Source: Niastella sp. (GTDB lineage Bacteria > Bacteroidota > Bacteroidia > Chitinophagales > Chitinophagaceae). Taken from it: a stretch of DNA of 64,000 bases. Both the position numbers and the translations under genes were made by a program. Where the stretch lies: positions 352,113 through 416,112 of the forward strand of contig JADJVM010000005.1 of the NCBI GenBank assembly GCA_016710595.1. The letters are read 5' to 3'. How positions within the stretch are numbered: the first letter of the stretch is position 1; every line of letters begins with the position of its first letter. The notes under the pieces are model-generated. The model was not told the origin of the DNA. It searched no databases and worked only from the letters and a program-made list of their open reading frames with translations. Of the stretch, positions 1-8,172 are shown piece by piece.

Positions 1-94
1 TTTGTTCTGGTTTACGCTTTCAATTGTCAGCTCATCGTTTTTATCTTACCCATTTTCTTCCTTCACTAATTCAAAATTTCCCACCAGGATGCCT

Positions 95-541
95 CTATTT
101 TTTACGGCTGTTCTTTATAAAAACTTCACCTGTTTTGATATCATTTTCCAGGTCTAATATTGTTTTCCGGTCAAACAATTCTAACAATTGGGCTTTTATA
201 AATTTATATTCTGAATGCATGGGGCATGGCTTTGCTTCGGAACATTTATCTAACCCCAATACACATTTATTAAGTACATCATCTTCACCCATTACTTTTA
301 GTATGGCATGTACAGGAAGGTTCTTTGCTTTTTCGGTAATATAAAAGCCGCCATTGGGGCCGGGTACAGAGCGGATAATCTTATTATCTTTTCTTAATGC
401 CTGCAATATCTTAGCCGTAAAGGATGGCGGTGAATCAATGGCGGCAGATATTTCAGCCAGGCCCACTTTATGCTCTTCTGAACTTTTTTGTGCTATATAA
501 ATAGTAGCTCTTAATGCATACTCGGTAGATTTAGAAAACAT
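95..541 (-). CDS. Rrf2 family transcriptional regulator with a three-cysteine cluster site
   Basis: A 148-residue winged-helix regulator of the Rrf2 family. The N-terminal half begins MFSKSTEYALRA and has the GPNGGF turn typical of Rrf2 wings (about residues 61-66). Three cysteines, C93, C100 and C106 (spacing CX6CX5C), lie where NsrR and IscR bind an iron-sulfur cluster, so a NO- or redox-sensing role is likely by family knowledge. It is the last gene of the minus-strand nitrite/NO block, 45 bases downstream of the QueD-like gene, which fits control of NO-related genes. The spacing differs slightly from textbook NsrR (CX7CX5C) and IscR (CX5CX5C), so I do not assign either name. Confidence 0.88.
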   Translation of the reverse strand: MFSKSTEYALRATIYIAQKSSEEHKVGLAEISAAIDSPPSFTAKILQALRKDNKIIRSVPGPNGGFYITEKAKNLPVHAILKVMGEDDVLNKCVLGLDKCSEAKPCPMHSEYKFIKAQLLELFDRKTILDLENDIKTGEVFIKNSRKK

Positions 542-586
542 ACTTATAAATTTTACGGGATATCCGGTTGGTTCATTTAATATAGG

Positions 587-1021
587 TTACGCTTGTGGAG
601 CAATCCATTTTGCAAATGAATCCCTGGTTTCATACAATTTCAATTCTGCCAAATTAATATGTGCCGGCAATACCTTTGTAAGTTCTCTTTGTATAAATAC
701 CAGGATGTTTTCTGCCGAGGGTTCTATTTCCCATAAGATTACATTTTCCAGGTTCATTACCGGGGTATGTGCGGCTATATATTCTTTTGATAAAACAAGT
801 TTATGGTCTAAGAGTGTAATAACCGATTCATTTACACATTTTTTTAATTCTTTAAAATCTACTACAAACCCGGTTGCGGGTATATAGTTGTTCCCATTTT
901 CTTTGGCAGAAACGGTAACGTGTAATTCATACGAGTGGCCATGTATATTTTTACAAGCGCCACTATATCCATGAATGGCATGTGCCATCTCAAAATGAAA
1001 TATTTTTGTAACCTGCAACAT
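587..1021 (-). CDS. queD: 6-carboxytetrahydropterin synthase / QueD-like protein
   Basis: A 144-residue protein of the PTPS/QueD fold. Zinc ligands are visible as H14, H27 and H29 (the last two in NIHGHSYEL), and the catalytic Cys is C23 in GACKNIHG. By family it converts dihydroneopterin triphosphate to 6-carboxytetrahydropterin for queuosine, or acts on a related pterin. The neighbours are nitrite-reductase accessory genes, and a pterin role linked to them cannot be excluded. A 14-bp inverted repeat lies just upstream (1031-1073). Length is normal for the small bacterial QueD group. Confidence 0.85.
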   Translation of the reverse strand: MLQVTKIFHFEMAHAIHGYSGACKNIHGHSYELHVTVSAKENGNNYIPATGFVVDFKELKKCVNESVITLLDHKLVLSKEYIAAHTPVMNLENVILWEIEPSAENILVFIQRELTKVLPAHINLAELKLYETRDSFAKWIAPQA

Positions 1022-1030
1022 AAGTGATGG

Positions 1031-1073
1031 TATCTTTTTTTGATGTTAGATACAAATGTATCAAAAAAAGATA
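1031..1073. promoter_or_regulatory. Large inverted repeat with inner GATAC-N4-GTATC dyad upstream of queD
   Basis: TATCTTTTTTTGAT (1031-1044) is perfectly repeated in inverse as ATCAAAAAAAGATA (1060-1073). Inside and overlapping it is the dyad GATACAAATGTATC (1049-1062). It lies between the end of the SCO1-like gene and the start of queD. It could be an operator for the neighbouring Rrf2 regulator, or an AT-rich transcription terminator of the nirK transcript; both readings fit. Confidence 0.5.
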
Positions 1074-1100
1074 TGGGACTCCTTAATGGGCTTATCCAAT

Positions 1101-1718
1101 TTAATTTTGAGCCATTAATTTCTTAAGCCGGTTAATGGTTTCAGCATGATCGGCTTCGAGACCTTCTTTTTGGTATTGAAAAACGCCTTGCTTATCTAAT
1201 AAACTTACCAGGTTGCTATGAGAAAAATCTCCATTGGCATCTTTCTCAAATTGTACACCCAGCAGTACAGATAAGGTTCTTACCGCATCTTCATCTCCAT
1301 GCAGTAGTATCCAGTTTTTATCCAGGTGCATATTTTCTGCAAATTCTTTTAGCCTTGCAGCGGTATCTCTAGCCGCATCGAAACTTACCAAAACAAAATT
1401 TACCTTATCCCGGTCTTCTTTTAATGATTTAGCAATATGCTGTATATCGGCTGTTAAGCGGGGGCAGGCATAGGTGCAATGTGTAAATATCATGCCTACT
1501 ACTGTGGGCTTACCTTGTAACATAGCCAGGGTAAATGGTTTGTCATCCTGGGTTTCAAAACTATCTTTTAGTTGAAATATACTTTCCTGAGGTATGGGTT
1601 GTTTTAGTTCGGTTGCTCCAGGTATAGCGGCTTTTACCTCTTTAGCTGACGAGCCTGAATTTTGGGAACAAGAAACAATCAACGCCGAAAATAATATACC
1701 TGTTATAATCTTTTTCAT
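1101..1718 (-). CDS. SCO1/SenC-like copper thioredoxin-fold lipoprotein
   Basis: A 205-residue exported protein. A signal peptide ends in the lipobox LIVSC (C17), so it is probably a lipoprotein. The thioredoxin-like domain (about 45-200) carries the SCO copper motif THCTYACP (C81, C85) and the third copper ligand H167 in GDFSHSN. SCO proteins deliver copper or act as thiol reductases during assembly of copper enzymes. Its place directly downstream of nirK and the SUMF1-like gene suggests copper delivery to the nitrite reductase. No oxidase CuA subunit is seen nearby, which favours this reading. Confidence 0.9.
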   Translation of the reverse strand: MKKIITGILFSALIVSCSQNSGSSAKEVKAAIPGATELKQPIPQESIFQLKDSFETQDDKPFTLAMLQGKPTVVGMIFTHCTYACPRLTADIQHIAKSLKEDRDKVNFVLVSFDAARDTAARLKEFAENMHLDKNWILLHGDEDAVRTLSVLLGVQFEKDANGDFSHSNLVSLLDKQGVFQYQKEGLEADHAETINRLKKLMAQN

Positions 1719-1739
1719 TTACTTTTTTTAATCTTATTT

Positions 1740-2525
1740 TCATTTCAAATCTTTTGCACAACGAAAGCCAAGGTTTGCAATACAATAATTTCCTTTTAAG
1801 CTACCCCGGTAACTAAAGCGCAAAAATCCTGCATAATCTGTCCTGTCTTTTACATCTAATGAGCCTGCAGCACAAAAAGCTTTTTGTTCATCTGCTGTGC
1901 TTCCCCGGGAATCTCCTTTGCTGATGAAGCTATTAAAATTAAAAGTCCATTCCCACACCAGGCCATGCATATCAAATAAGTTATACTGGTTTTTATAGGT
2001 TGATTTAATATTGGGTAAAACGGGAGGATTTGGTTTTCTATACCATTCTAAAATAAAATCGGTTAATGATTTGTATTTACTATTGAGTGGTTTACCATTT
2101 CCTGCAAACTCCCACTCTGCTACAGTAGGCAATCTCTTTCCTTTCCATTTACAATAGGCTTGTGCGGCAAACCAGGAAACATTTACCACCGGTGAATTGT
2201 AAATATTCTTATGTGCTATTCCAATCACCGTGTCGCTTTGCCAATGGCGCAGATAATTACTATCTGCAAATAAACGGTTTACTTTGGATCTTCTCCATTT
2301 GGGGTTTTGTTTTGTAAACTCCAGGAATTCTGCATTGGTAACCGCAGTTTCATCCATTTTAAAAGATGCCACCCGGAGCGGTTTATTTGCTTTTGTAATA
2401 AAAAATGGTTCATACATACCAGCAGGGATGACCACCATTTTTTTAACAGAAGTAACTGTTTTCTGTTGAGCGAAAATACCCCCAAAGAAAACAGTTACCA
2501 GTATTGTAGTTAAAAAGAATTTCAT
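1740..2525 (-). CDS. SUMF1/FGE-sulfatase domain protein, secreted, partner of NirK
   Basis: About 261 residues from the ATG at 2525. I chose this over an upstream TTG because GAGGAG lies 12 bases before it. A signal peptide ends near FFGGIFAQ. The rest is a SUMF1 (formylglycine-generating enzyme-like) domain with NVSWFAAQAYCKW, RLPTVAEWEFA, NLFDMHGLVWEW and a final NLGFRCA. The paired cysteines of true sulfatase-activating enzymes are not in the usual arrangement (only GNYC and FRC), so sulfatase modification is doubtful. It lies 37 bases downstream of nirK and upstream of the SCO1-like gene, so a role in NirK maturation or folding is inferred. Confidence 0.8.
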   Translation of the reverse strand: MKFFLTTILVTVFFGGIFAQQKTVTSVKKMVVIPAGMYEPFFITKANKPLRVASFKMDETAVTNAEFLEFTKQNPKWRRSKVNRLFADSNYLRHWQSDTVIGIAHKNIYNSPVVNVSWFAAQAYCKWKGKRLPTVAEWEFAGNGKPLNSKYKSLTDFILEWYRKPNPPVLPNIKSTYKNQYNLFDMHGLVWEWTFNFNSFISKGDSRGSTADEQKAFCAAGSLDVKDRTDYAGFLRFSYRGSLKGNYCIANLGFRCAKDLK

Positions 2526-2562
2526 TTTCAAAATCAACTCCTCACTGCTTAACTAAGCAATC

Positions 2563-3591
2563 TTATTTAAGTTTATTAAAGATTTCCGGTTTTTTATCGC
2601 CGGTTACTTTTATTTGAGCAAGCGCCCCTTTATTAAATGCACGGAAGATTGAGTGATCCACAATATTATACACACCCGGTACATCCATTTTCATTTCTAC
2701 GATAGAAGCGCCGCCTGCAGGTATCAATGTAGTTTGTACATTATGATTTACTTCAGTACCAGCTTCCATATATACTTTATCAAATATCTCACCAATCACA
2801 TGGAATGAAGAAACTAAGTTAGGTCCGCCATTTCCTGCAAATAATCTTACTTTATCTCCCACTTTAGCCGGGAAGGCATTGGCGCCGGTAGAAGAACGTA
2901 CTTTACCATTAAACAAAACGTAATCCGGAGTTTCTGCAATTGCTTTTTCTTCATCAAAATCCTGTAACCCGCCTGCATCAAATTTTCCTTTGGTATAAAA
3001 ATCACCTTGCATGATATAGTATTCTTTATCCACTTTTTCTAAGCCTGCTTTAGGTTCTACCAGTATTAAACCATACATACCATTTGCAATATGCATCCCC
3101 ACCGGGCCGGTAGCACAATGGTAAACATATAAACCCGGGTTAAGCGCCCTAAATTCAAATGTGGCAGATTGGCCGGGTGCTACATTGGTAACTTCGGCGC
3201 CACCACCCGGGCCTGATACTGCATGCAGGTCAATATTATGAGAAACTTTACTATCGGGCATATTATGTAATGTAAAATGAACCAGGTCGCCTTCTCTTAC
3301 CCTGATAAACTTACCGGGTACTTTACCACCAAAGGTCCAGAAACTATAATCGGTACTATCCCCGATTTTCATTACTTTTTCAATCACATCTAAATTCACA
3401 ACCACTTTTGTTGCATGTGTACGGGTAATGGGCGGCGGTACATTGGGCGCATCTGTTAATACAGCTACTTCTTCTCCCTGTATCGCTTCCAAGGTTTTAG
3501 AAGCATTATTATCGGGTGCATTTTTGCATGCTGCAAATAACATACCCATTGCTATAACAGCCATTGAAAGTTTTAAGATATTCTTTCTCAT
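2563..3591 (-). CDS. nirK: Copper-containing nitrite reductase NirK (lipoprotein form)
   Basis: A 342-residue two-cupredoxin nitrite reductase that reduces nitrite to NO. The leader ends in LFAAC (C22), so it is probably anchored as a lipoprotein. Type 1 copper ligands are visible: H118, C159, H167 and M172. Type 2 copper ligands are H123, H158 and H313. The catalytic pair is D121 (in HNIDLH) and H264 (in SSFHVIG). All key residues are present, so it should be active. It lies downstream of a porin and an ATGAT-N4-ATCAT site at 4956, and upstream of SUMF1- and SCO1-like accessory genes. Confidence 0.96.
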   Translation of the reverse strand: MRKNILKLSMAVIAMGMLFAACKNAPDNNASKTLEAIQGEEVAVLTDAPNVPPPITRTHATKVVVNLDVIEKVMKIGDSTDYSFWTFGGKVPGKFIRVREGDLVHFTLHNMPDSKVSHNIDLHAVSGPGGGAEVTNVAPGQSATFEFRALNPGLYVYHCATGPVGMHIANGMYGLILVEPKAGLEKVDKEYYIMQGDFYTKGKFDAGGLQDFDEEKAIAETPDYVLFNGKVRSSTGANAFPAKVGDKVRLFAGNGGPNLVSSFHVIGEIFDKVYMEAGTEVNHNVQTTLIPAGGASIVEMKMDVPGVYNIVDHSIFRAFNKGALAQIKVTGDKKPEIFNKLK

Positions 3592-3603
3592 TTTTTTTAT
3601 TAT

Positions 3604-4884
3604 TTAATTTTTAAATACATGTTTAAAAAATACCGGGGATACTTTTAGCATTACAAAAGCCCAGTAATTGAAACTATTTTTATCACCTCCTTTTATGGCT
3701 TCCATGTTTTTTGTTGCCAGCATCATGGAATATCCAACCTGTAGATTTACATCGGTGAAAGGTATGTAATCTGTTAAAAAATCAAGCTCGGTTCCCAAAC
3801 TTTTTTTAATTTGATTCATCCCTGTGTAATCTTTATTGGCTAAAGAAAACGAATGTACATCTATCCCCGCCGTAAACCTGCCGGATGTTTTTGCTTTCAT
3901 GCGAAGGTAAGCATCTACAAGTCCCCTGCCCCGGGTATCATTAGGGAAACTAAGAAAATAATCCATAGAACCATAAAATTTATGATTTGTAGGATACAAT
4001 GTTGAAAAGTTATTACTGCTTGTTGCTTTTGTATTATCGGTATTTCCGGAGAGGTAATCAACACCGGCACCTACAGAAACTTTTTTAATTGTTTTTTCAG
4101 CGTATGCATTTAGCATGCCGGCGTTGATGTCCAAATTATTTTCTGTTTTCCCGGTTTGATAATAAGCGCCCAATACAAACTTCCAGCTATTATGATGAAA
4201 GTTGTATATCGGGCCAAATGTGATATTAGATTTTACTGCGGGAGAAGAAACAATTGTAGAATTAACGCCATTCAATATCGCTATCGCTGAAATAGAATGA
4301 GATTCTTTGAATTCTTTTTTCAACCATGCCAAAGCCAAAACTTTATAATTTTTGAGCGTGTATTTAGTTCCAAACAATGGCTCACCAGCTTGATTAAATG
4401 CGCCCCCAATATGCCATTGAAAATGATTTTCTTTATTTTCATATTTTAATAATAATGCATCATGCGATATGGTTAGGTTACCCCAGTCCAGGTTCCCCAA
4501 TAACCGCTGATCATCATAAACCAATTCCTGGCGCCCCATTTTTAATGCATAGTTTTTACAAAGGGCCAGTTGTACCCATAATTCATTTACCTGCAAACCG
4601 CCGATATCTTTTTTTTGTTCTTCATCGCCCCAGGTCCTGCTGTCTTGAATTGATATTTTACTGCTGATCTTATCTTTTTTATAATCAAAGATCAACCGGG
4701 CCCGTTGTGAAATAAAAAAGGCAGCTTTAGAACTATCTGCTGCCAAACTTCGAAATCCATGTCGTAATTCCCCTCTTACTCTATATTGTCCTGATATTGT
4801 AAAATTATTTTCCTGGGCTAATAATAGGTGAGATGAGATGATACATATTACAATGAGCGCTATTTTATGGAAACTATTTTTCAT
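3604..4884 (-). CDS. Outer-membrane beta-barrel porin, alginate-export type
   Basis: A 426-residue exported protein. The signal peptide ends near SSHLLLAQ. It is followed by alternating beta-strand sequence with early motifs SGQYRVRGELRHGF and KMGRQELVYDDQRLLG that resemble Alginate_exp (porin-like) domains. It ends in a hydrophobic/aromatic strand (VFFKHVFKN). It lies 12 bases upstream of nirK and is the first gene after the regulatory palindrome at 4956, so it is probably co-transcribed. A plausible role is passage of nitrite or nitrate across the outer membrane. Specificity cannot be read from sequence. Confidence 0.8.
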   Translation of the reverse strand: MKNSFHKIALIVICIISSHLLLAQENNFTISGQYRVRGELRHGFRSLAADSSKAAFFISQRARLIFDYKKDKISSKISIQDSRTWGDEEQKKDIGGLQVNELWVQLALCKNYALKMGRQELVYDDQRLLGNLDWGNLTISHDALLLKYENKENHFQWHIGGAFNQAGEPLFGTKYTLKNYKVLALAWLKKEFKESHSISAIAILNGVNSTIVSSPAVKSNITFGPIYNFHHNSWKFVLGAYYQTGKTENNLDINAGMLNAYAEKTIKKVSVGAGVDYLSGNTDNTKATSSNNFSTLYPTNHKFYGSMDYFLSFPNDTRGRGLVDAYLRMKAKTSGRFTAGIDVHSFSLANKDYTGMNQIKKSLGTELDFLTDYIPFTDVNLQVGYSMMLATKNMEAIKGGDKNSFNYWAFVMLKVSPVFFKHVFKN

Positions 4885-4955
4885 TTATGATCTATTTGAG
4901 GCGCAAATTTAGACCCCGCTAAGCTATCAATTTATGACATCGCTCAAACCAAACT

Positions 4956-4969
4956 ATGATAATTATCAT
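4956..4969. promoter_or_regulatory. Crp/Fnr-type palindrome ATGAT-N4-ATCAT
   Basis: The sequence ATGATAATTATCAT is a perfect dyad in the 202-base spacer between norB and the porin-nirK genes, about 70-85 bases upstream of the porin start at 4884. It resembles the TTGAT-N4-ATCAA box of FNR/DNR proteins with changed outer bases. Three further copies of the same form occur upstream of other transcription units in the window. Confidence 0.65.
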
Positions 4970-5086
4970 AATTAAAGATGTTTTTATCCTTAATGGTAAA
5001 ATACTGTATAATGCCTTGAATATGAAAGATAGAACAGTAAATATTTTGTAAATGTATAATAGGATATGGCTGAATGGCTGCAAAGT

Positions 5087-6484
5087 TTACTTTACACTTA
5101 ATCTGTTAGATGAATGATATGCAGGGTAAATTTGCCCGGGTTTTGGATTGAAATAACAAGCCAATTGATTTTTTAATAATGGATAAATGATCATGAGAAA
5201 CCCTGTTACCAGAAAGCAGCCTGAAATAAAGAAACCAATAAAAAAGGGTTTTAATTGTTCCATCATACTGCTAAATGGAACTTGCGATATACTCATTTGC
5301 CAATGTGCTTTCATTACCCCGGCTCCGATCAATGAAATCCAAAAAGTAAATAGTGAAATATTGGTAAGCCAATACCCAGTGGTAAACATTTTTTTATAAG
5401 GTTCAAAAGTTCGGCAGGTATCATGCAAAATATCGAATCCAAAAGCAAGTAATAAAAAACTATTAATACCAATGGTAGCGCCCATGGTATGAGCCACCGT
5501 AATATGGGTACCATGTGTATATACGTTTATGGCAGGGATTGACATGCAAATGGCCAGCAATAAAGTTAAAAATATCCATACATCAGCCGCAGCTAAAAAG
5601 CGATAGCTAAATGAATAGAAATGTTTTTTTGCGGTGCTTAACGAAGCCCGCCACAAATATATGATCCTGCCCAAAATAAAGAGCTCCGTCATACTTACCG
5701 CATAACTAATATGCTTTACATAAGCATGTGTTGGTAAAGTATAAATATGATGCCCCCAGTTGAACATGAGATTAAACAAACCGGTAAAATAAAGTACAAA
5801 TGCAATGGTAGAATGGCCATAGGTTTTGGTCTTACTTATTTTATCCATTAAAAAAATACTGCAGCCATAAATCAGCATATTCCAGGAACCCACCATTGAT
5901 CCATAAGATTTCCATTGAATGGTCATATCATTTACCACATTATTTCTAAAGTAAGGGAATACCCATAAATAAGATTCAGCAAAAGTGAATAAGAAAAAAA
6001 TTACACCCGTTAACCACATCCACACATACACAGGTTGCTTGCGAAAACTTCCCATAGATTTTATAAAATTCACCAAAAACAATACCCAGCCAATGGCAAT
6101 GGGCAACGCTAATAATGGATGGAATTCCCAATATTCCCTTCCGCCAAAAATTCCGATACTATAAGAAACCAGGATGGCAAGAATGGATAAACAAAAGATG
6201 ATAAATTGAATTTTTAGCAATACTGCAGAATATATTTTTTTACCGGTATGTTCCTGTAAATAAGTAAGCACTCCGCCCATCGCTCCAAAAATGATCCAAA
6301 ACACAACCGATGAAACATGCAATGGCCTTATTCTTTCAAAAGAAAGATACTTTTTAAAAAGGCCCGGCATAATATATTGTAATGCCCCAATCAAGCCAAA
6401 AAGGATACCTACGGCTAGTAACAATAAACCTGCTACTAAAAATAATTTTGAAGTAGTGAGTTGCTTATTGTTCAATGGTTCCAT
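5087..6484 (-). CDS. norB: Divergent NorB-like heme-copper oxidase family subunit
   Basis: About 466 residues from the ATG at 6484 (MEPLNNKQ), a better start than the longer frame because it overlaps norC by only 20 bases. About 12 membrane helices. Signs of NorB are RIRPLH (H56, low-spin heme ligand), NWGHH (H245/H246, FeB ligands) and THGTHITVAH (H332, heme b3 ligand). Notably, the second His of the usual AHGH motif is Met (M334), and the helix that normally carries HLWVEGVWE reads GSMVGSWNM without His or Glu. So it belongs to the nitric oxide reductase family with norC beside it, but catalysis by the canonical site is uncertain. Confidence 0.75.
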   Translation of the reverse strand: MEPLNNKQLTTSKLFLVAGLLLLAVGILFGLIGALQYIMPGLFKKYLSFERIRPLHVSSVVFWIIFGAMGGVLTYLQEHTGKKIYSAVLLKIQFIIFCLSILAILVSYSIGIFGGREYWEFHPLLALPIAIGWVLFLVNFIKSMGSFRKQPVYVWMWLTGVIFFLFTFAESYLWVFPYFRNNVVNDMTIQWKSYGSMVGSWNMLIYGCSIFLMDKISKTKTYGHSTIAFVLYFTGLFNLMFNWGHHIYTLPTHAYVKHISYAVSMTELFILGRIIYLWRASLSTAKKHFYSFSYRFLAAADVWIFLTLLLAICMSIPAINVYTHGTHITVAHTMGATIGINSFLLLAFGFDILHDTCRTFEPYKKMFTTGYWLTNISLFTFWISLIGAGVMKAHWQMSISQVPFSSMMEQLKPFFIGFFISGCFLVTGFLMIIYPLLKNQLACYFNPKPGQIYPAYHSSNRLSVK

Positions 6485-6866
6485 CAAAGTGAATTTTAAA
6501 AGTTCGGGGATCTGCTTTTCCGGAGGAATCAATATTTTGTAAATAAGCAGTAAGCGATTCAATTTCGGAATCGCTTAAATGAAAATTTGGCATAATGGCC
6601 GTACCACTTTTTAAAAAAGAAGAAATATAATTAGCGCCCCTTTTTGAATATACATTCGTTAAATCGGGACCCAGGTACCCACCCAGCCCATATACCTGGT
6701 GACAAGCATTACAATTATATTGCTGCCATAACTGTTTCCCCTCGCTGGCCTTATTAGATACCGGGCTTTCTTTTACAGGTAATGAAGTATATATGTAAAA
6801 AGAATAAGATAAAAATGAGACCAGCAATAAAACGGCAACTGTAATTTTTTGTTTATCAGAAGGCAT
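6465..6866 (-). CDS. norC: NorC-like membrane-anchored cytochrome c
   Basis: About 133 residues from the ATG at 6866 (MPSDKQKITV); the longer frame to 6941 adds an unlikely N-terminus. One N-terminal membrane helix (about 8-28) precedes a single cytochrome c domain with NCNACH (C52, C55, H56), the NorC-like stretch GLGGYLGPDLTNVYSKRG, and likely Met ligand M92 in IMPNF. It would pass electrons to NorB. It overlaps the norB start, so the two are translationally coupled. Resemblance to NorC of cNOR is clear even though the NorB partner is divergent. Confidence 0.85.
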   Translation of the reverse strand: MPSDKQKITVAVLLLVSFLSYSFYIYTSLPVKESPVSNKASEGKQLWQQYNCNACHQVYGLGGYLGPDLTNVYSKRGANYISSFLKSGTAIMPNFHLSDSEIESLTAYLQNIDSSGKADPRTFKIHFDGTIEQ

Positions 6867-7084
6867 ATATCCACTTACATAATTAACGACAAAAATATCT
6901 TTAATTATGATACTGACAAACAATTTTTTTGAAATGCACACTCATTTTTATGCTATGATTGATGCATCCTCTTCATTTTTAAGGTATAAAATATTTTTTT
7001 TGTTACCTTGAGAGCAGCAGATACTAGGGTATTCATAAATAATCGTTCATTTCAGGAAAGTATATGCATCCAAATAAATGCTTT

Positions 7085-8128
7085 TTAATAAACGATATCA
7101 TACACATCGCTACTTCCTTCTCCGATTGCTACTATCACTTTAGCTGATTGTTTGTTACCATATAAAAAAAGATTTATGGGCAAATACCGGAATCCTTTTC
7201 CGGCATCTTCATATAGATAAAATTCAAATGGCTTTTTTTCATACGGAATTTTTACCATGAAATAAGTGGTAGCTAATTCATTTATCCTTCTCATATCAGA
7301 TAAATTAGAAATTTTATATTTATCCGTTGCTGCTTTTAACTTCACAAATAATTCATCATATAATTTTTTTGCCTGGACATAGGGTTCGTCTTTGCTGTAC
7401 ATAAAATAAATCAATTTATTACCGTGGTCAAGCAATTGTAAACTCACAGCCATCTGGTTATCAAGTGGAACCGGGTTTGTAGGATAATATGCTAGTATCT
7501 TTTTGTATTTTTCTAATTCATTTTTATCATATGTTTTAGGAATCGTGCTAAATCCTGCGGTCCAGTTATTGCATATATAAGATAGGCGTTGCTGAAACCC
7601 CCAACTTGTATCTTTAGGCTGCCAGTCCTGGTTTAAAATAGCTATTGTATAATCAATTGATGCAGTATCCAGGCTACGGCTGTAAAATCCATAAGAATCA
7701 TTCATTTCATTCTCCAATTCCACAATCTCATTTTTATAATTAATATTGAAGAGTACATCAAAAGTATCCGTTCTGTTTGCCTGGAAAATCAGTTCGCTTC
7801 GATACCTGATTAACCCGAAAGTATGCAGAACAGTATCTTCATTTGTACTTACATATTTTCCTGAAACCCGGTCATACACATCAATACTTACCGGCCTTCT
7901 ACTATGGCATCCTGCTTTGGCAACCAGCCAATCTCCTTTCTTTAGCCAGACCTTTTCATTTAGATAAAGCCTGGATTTACCCAATCTTTTTGACGGCTTG
8001 CAATCATATTTGCTAAATGCCTGTACAGGGCCATTATTTATATTTACTATTAATTGCGCCCAAGCAATAACCCCTACTAATGAAAACCAAACGCTAAATA
8101 TCATTTTTATGATTATCGAATATTTCAT
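7085..8128 (-). CDS. Hypothetical secreted protein
   Basis: About 347 residues from a likely start MKYSIIIK at 8128 (an upstream Met at 8167 is less likely). A signal peptide or anchor ends near GVIAWAQ. The mature part is hydrophilic, with YDCKPSKRLGKSRLYLNEKVWLKKGDW and a C-terminal part rich in Tyr. I do not recognise a domain. It lies between the molybdenum cofactor genes and norC, all on one strand, but there is no direct sign that it works with either. Confidence 0.6.
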   Translation of the reverse strand: MKYSIIIKMIFSVWFSLVGVIAWAQLIVNINNGPVQAFSKYDCKPSKRLGKSRLYLNEKVWLKKGDWLVAKAGCHSRRPVSIDVYDRVSGKYVSTNEDTVLHTFGLIRYRSELIFQANRTDTFDVLFNINYKNEIVELENEMNDSYGFYSRSLDTASIDYTIAILNQDWQPKDTSWGFQQRLSYICNNWTAGFSTIPKTYDKNELEKYKKILAYYPTNPVPLDNQMAVSLQLLDHGNKLIYFMYSKDEPYVQAKKLYDELFVKLKAATDKYKISNLSDMRRINELATTYFMVKIPYEKKPFEFYLYEDAGKGFRYLPINLFLYGNKQSAKVIVAIGEGSSDVYDIVY

Positions 8129-8172
8129 AAACGGTGTATTTGTTTTTTTGCTAATTGAAAAGATCATTCTTT

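Noticed and set aside
24..344. Plus-strand open frame of 106 codons at the window start
   Set aside because: It is antisense to the Rrf2 gene and has no domain-like composition.
6942..7084. ATGAT-N4-ATCAT site upstream of norC
   Set aside because: Only half sites are present (ATGATACTGA, ATGATTGATGCATC); no full dyad.
7085..8128. A denitrification accessory role for the hypothetical secreted protein
   Set aside because: Only its position suggests it; no motif supports a function.
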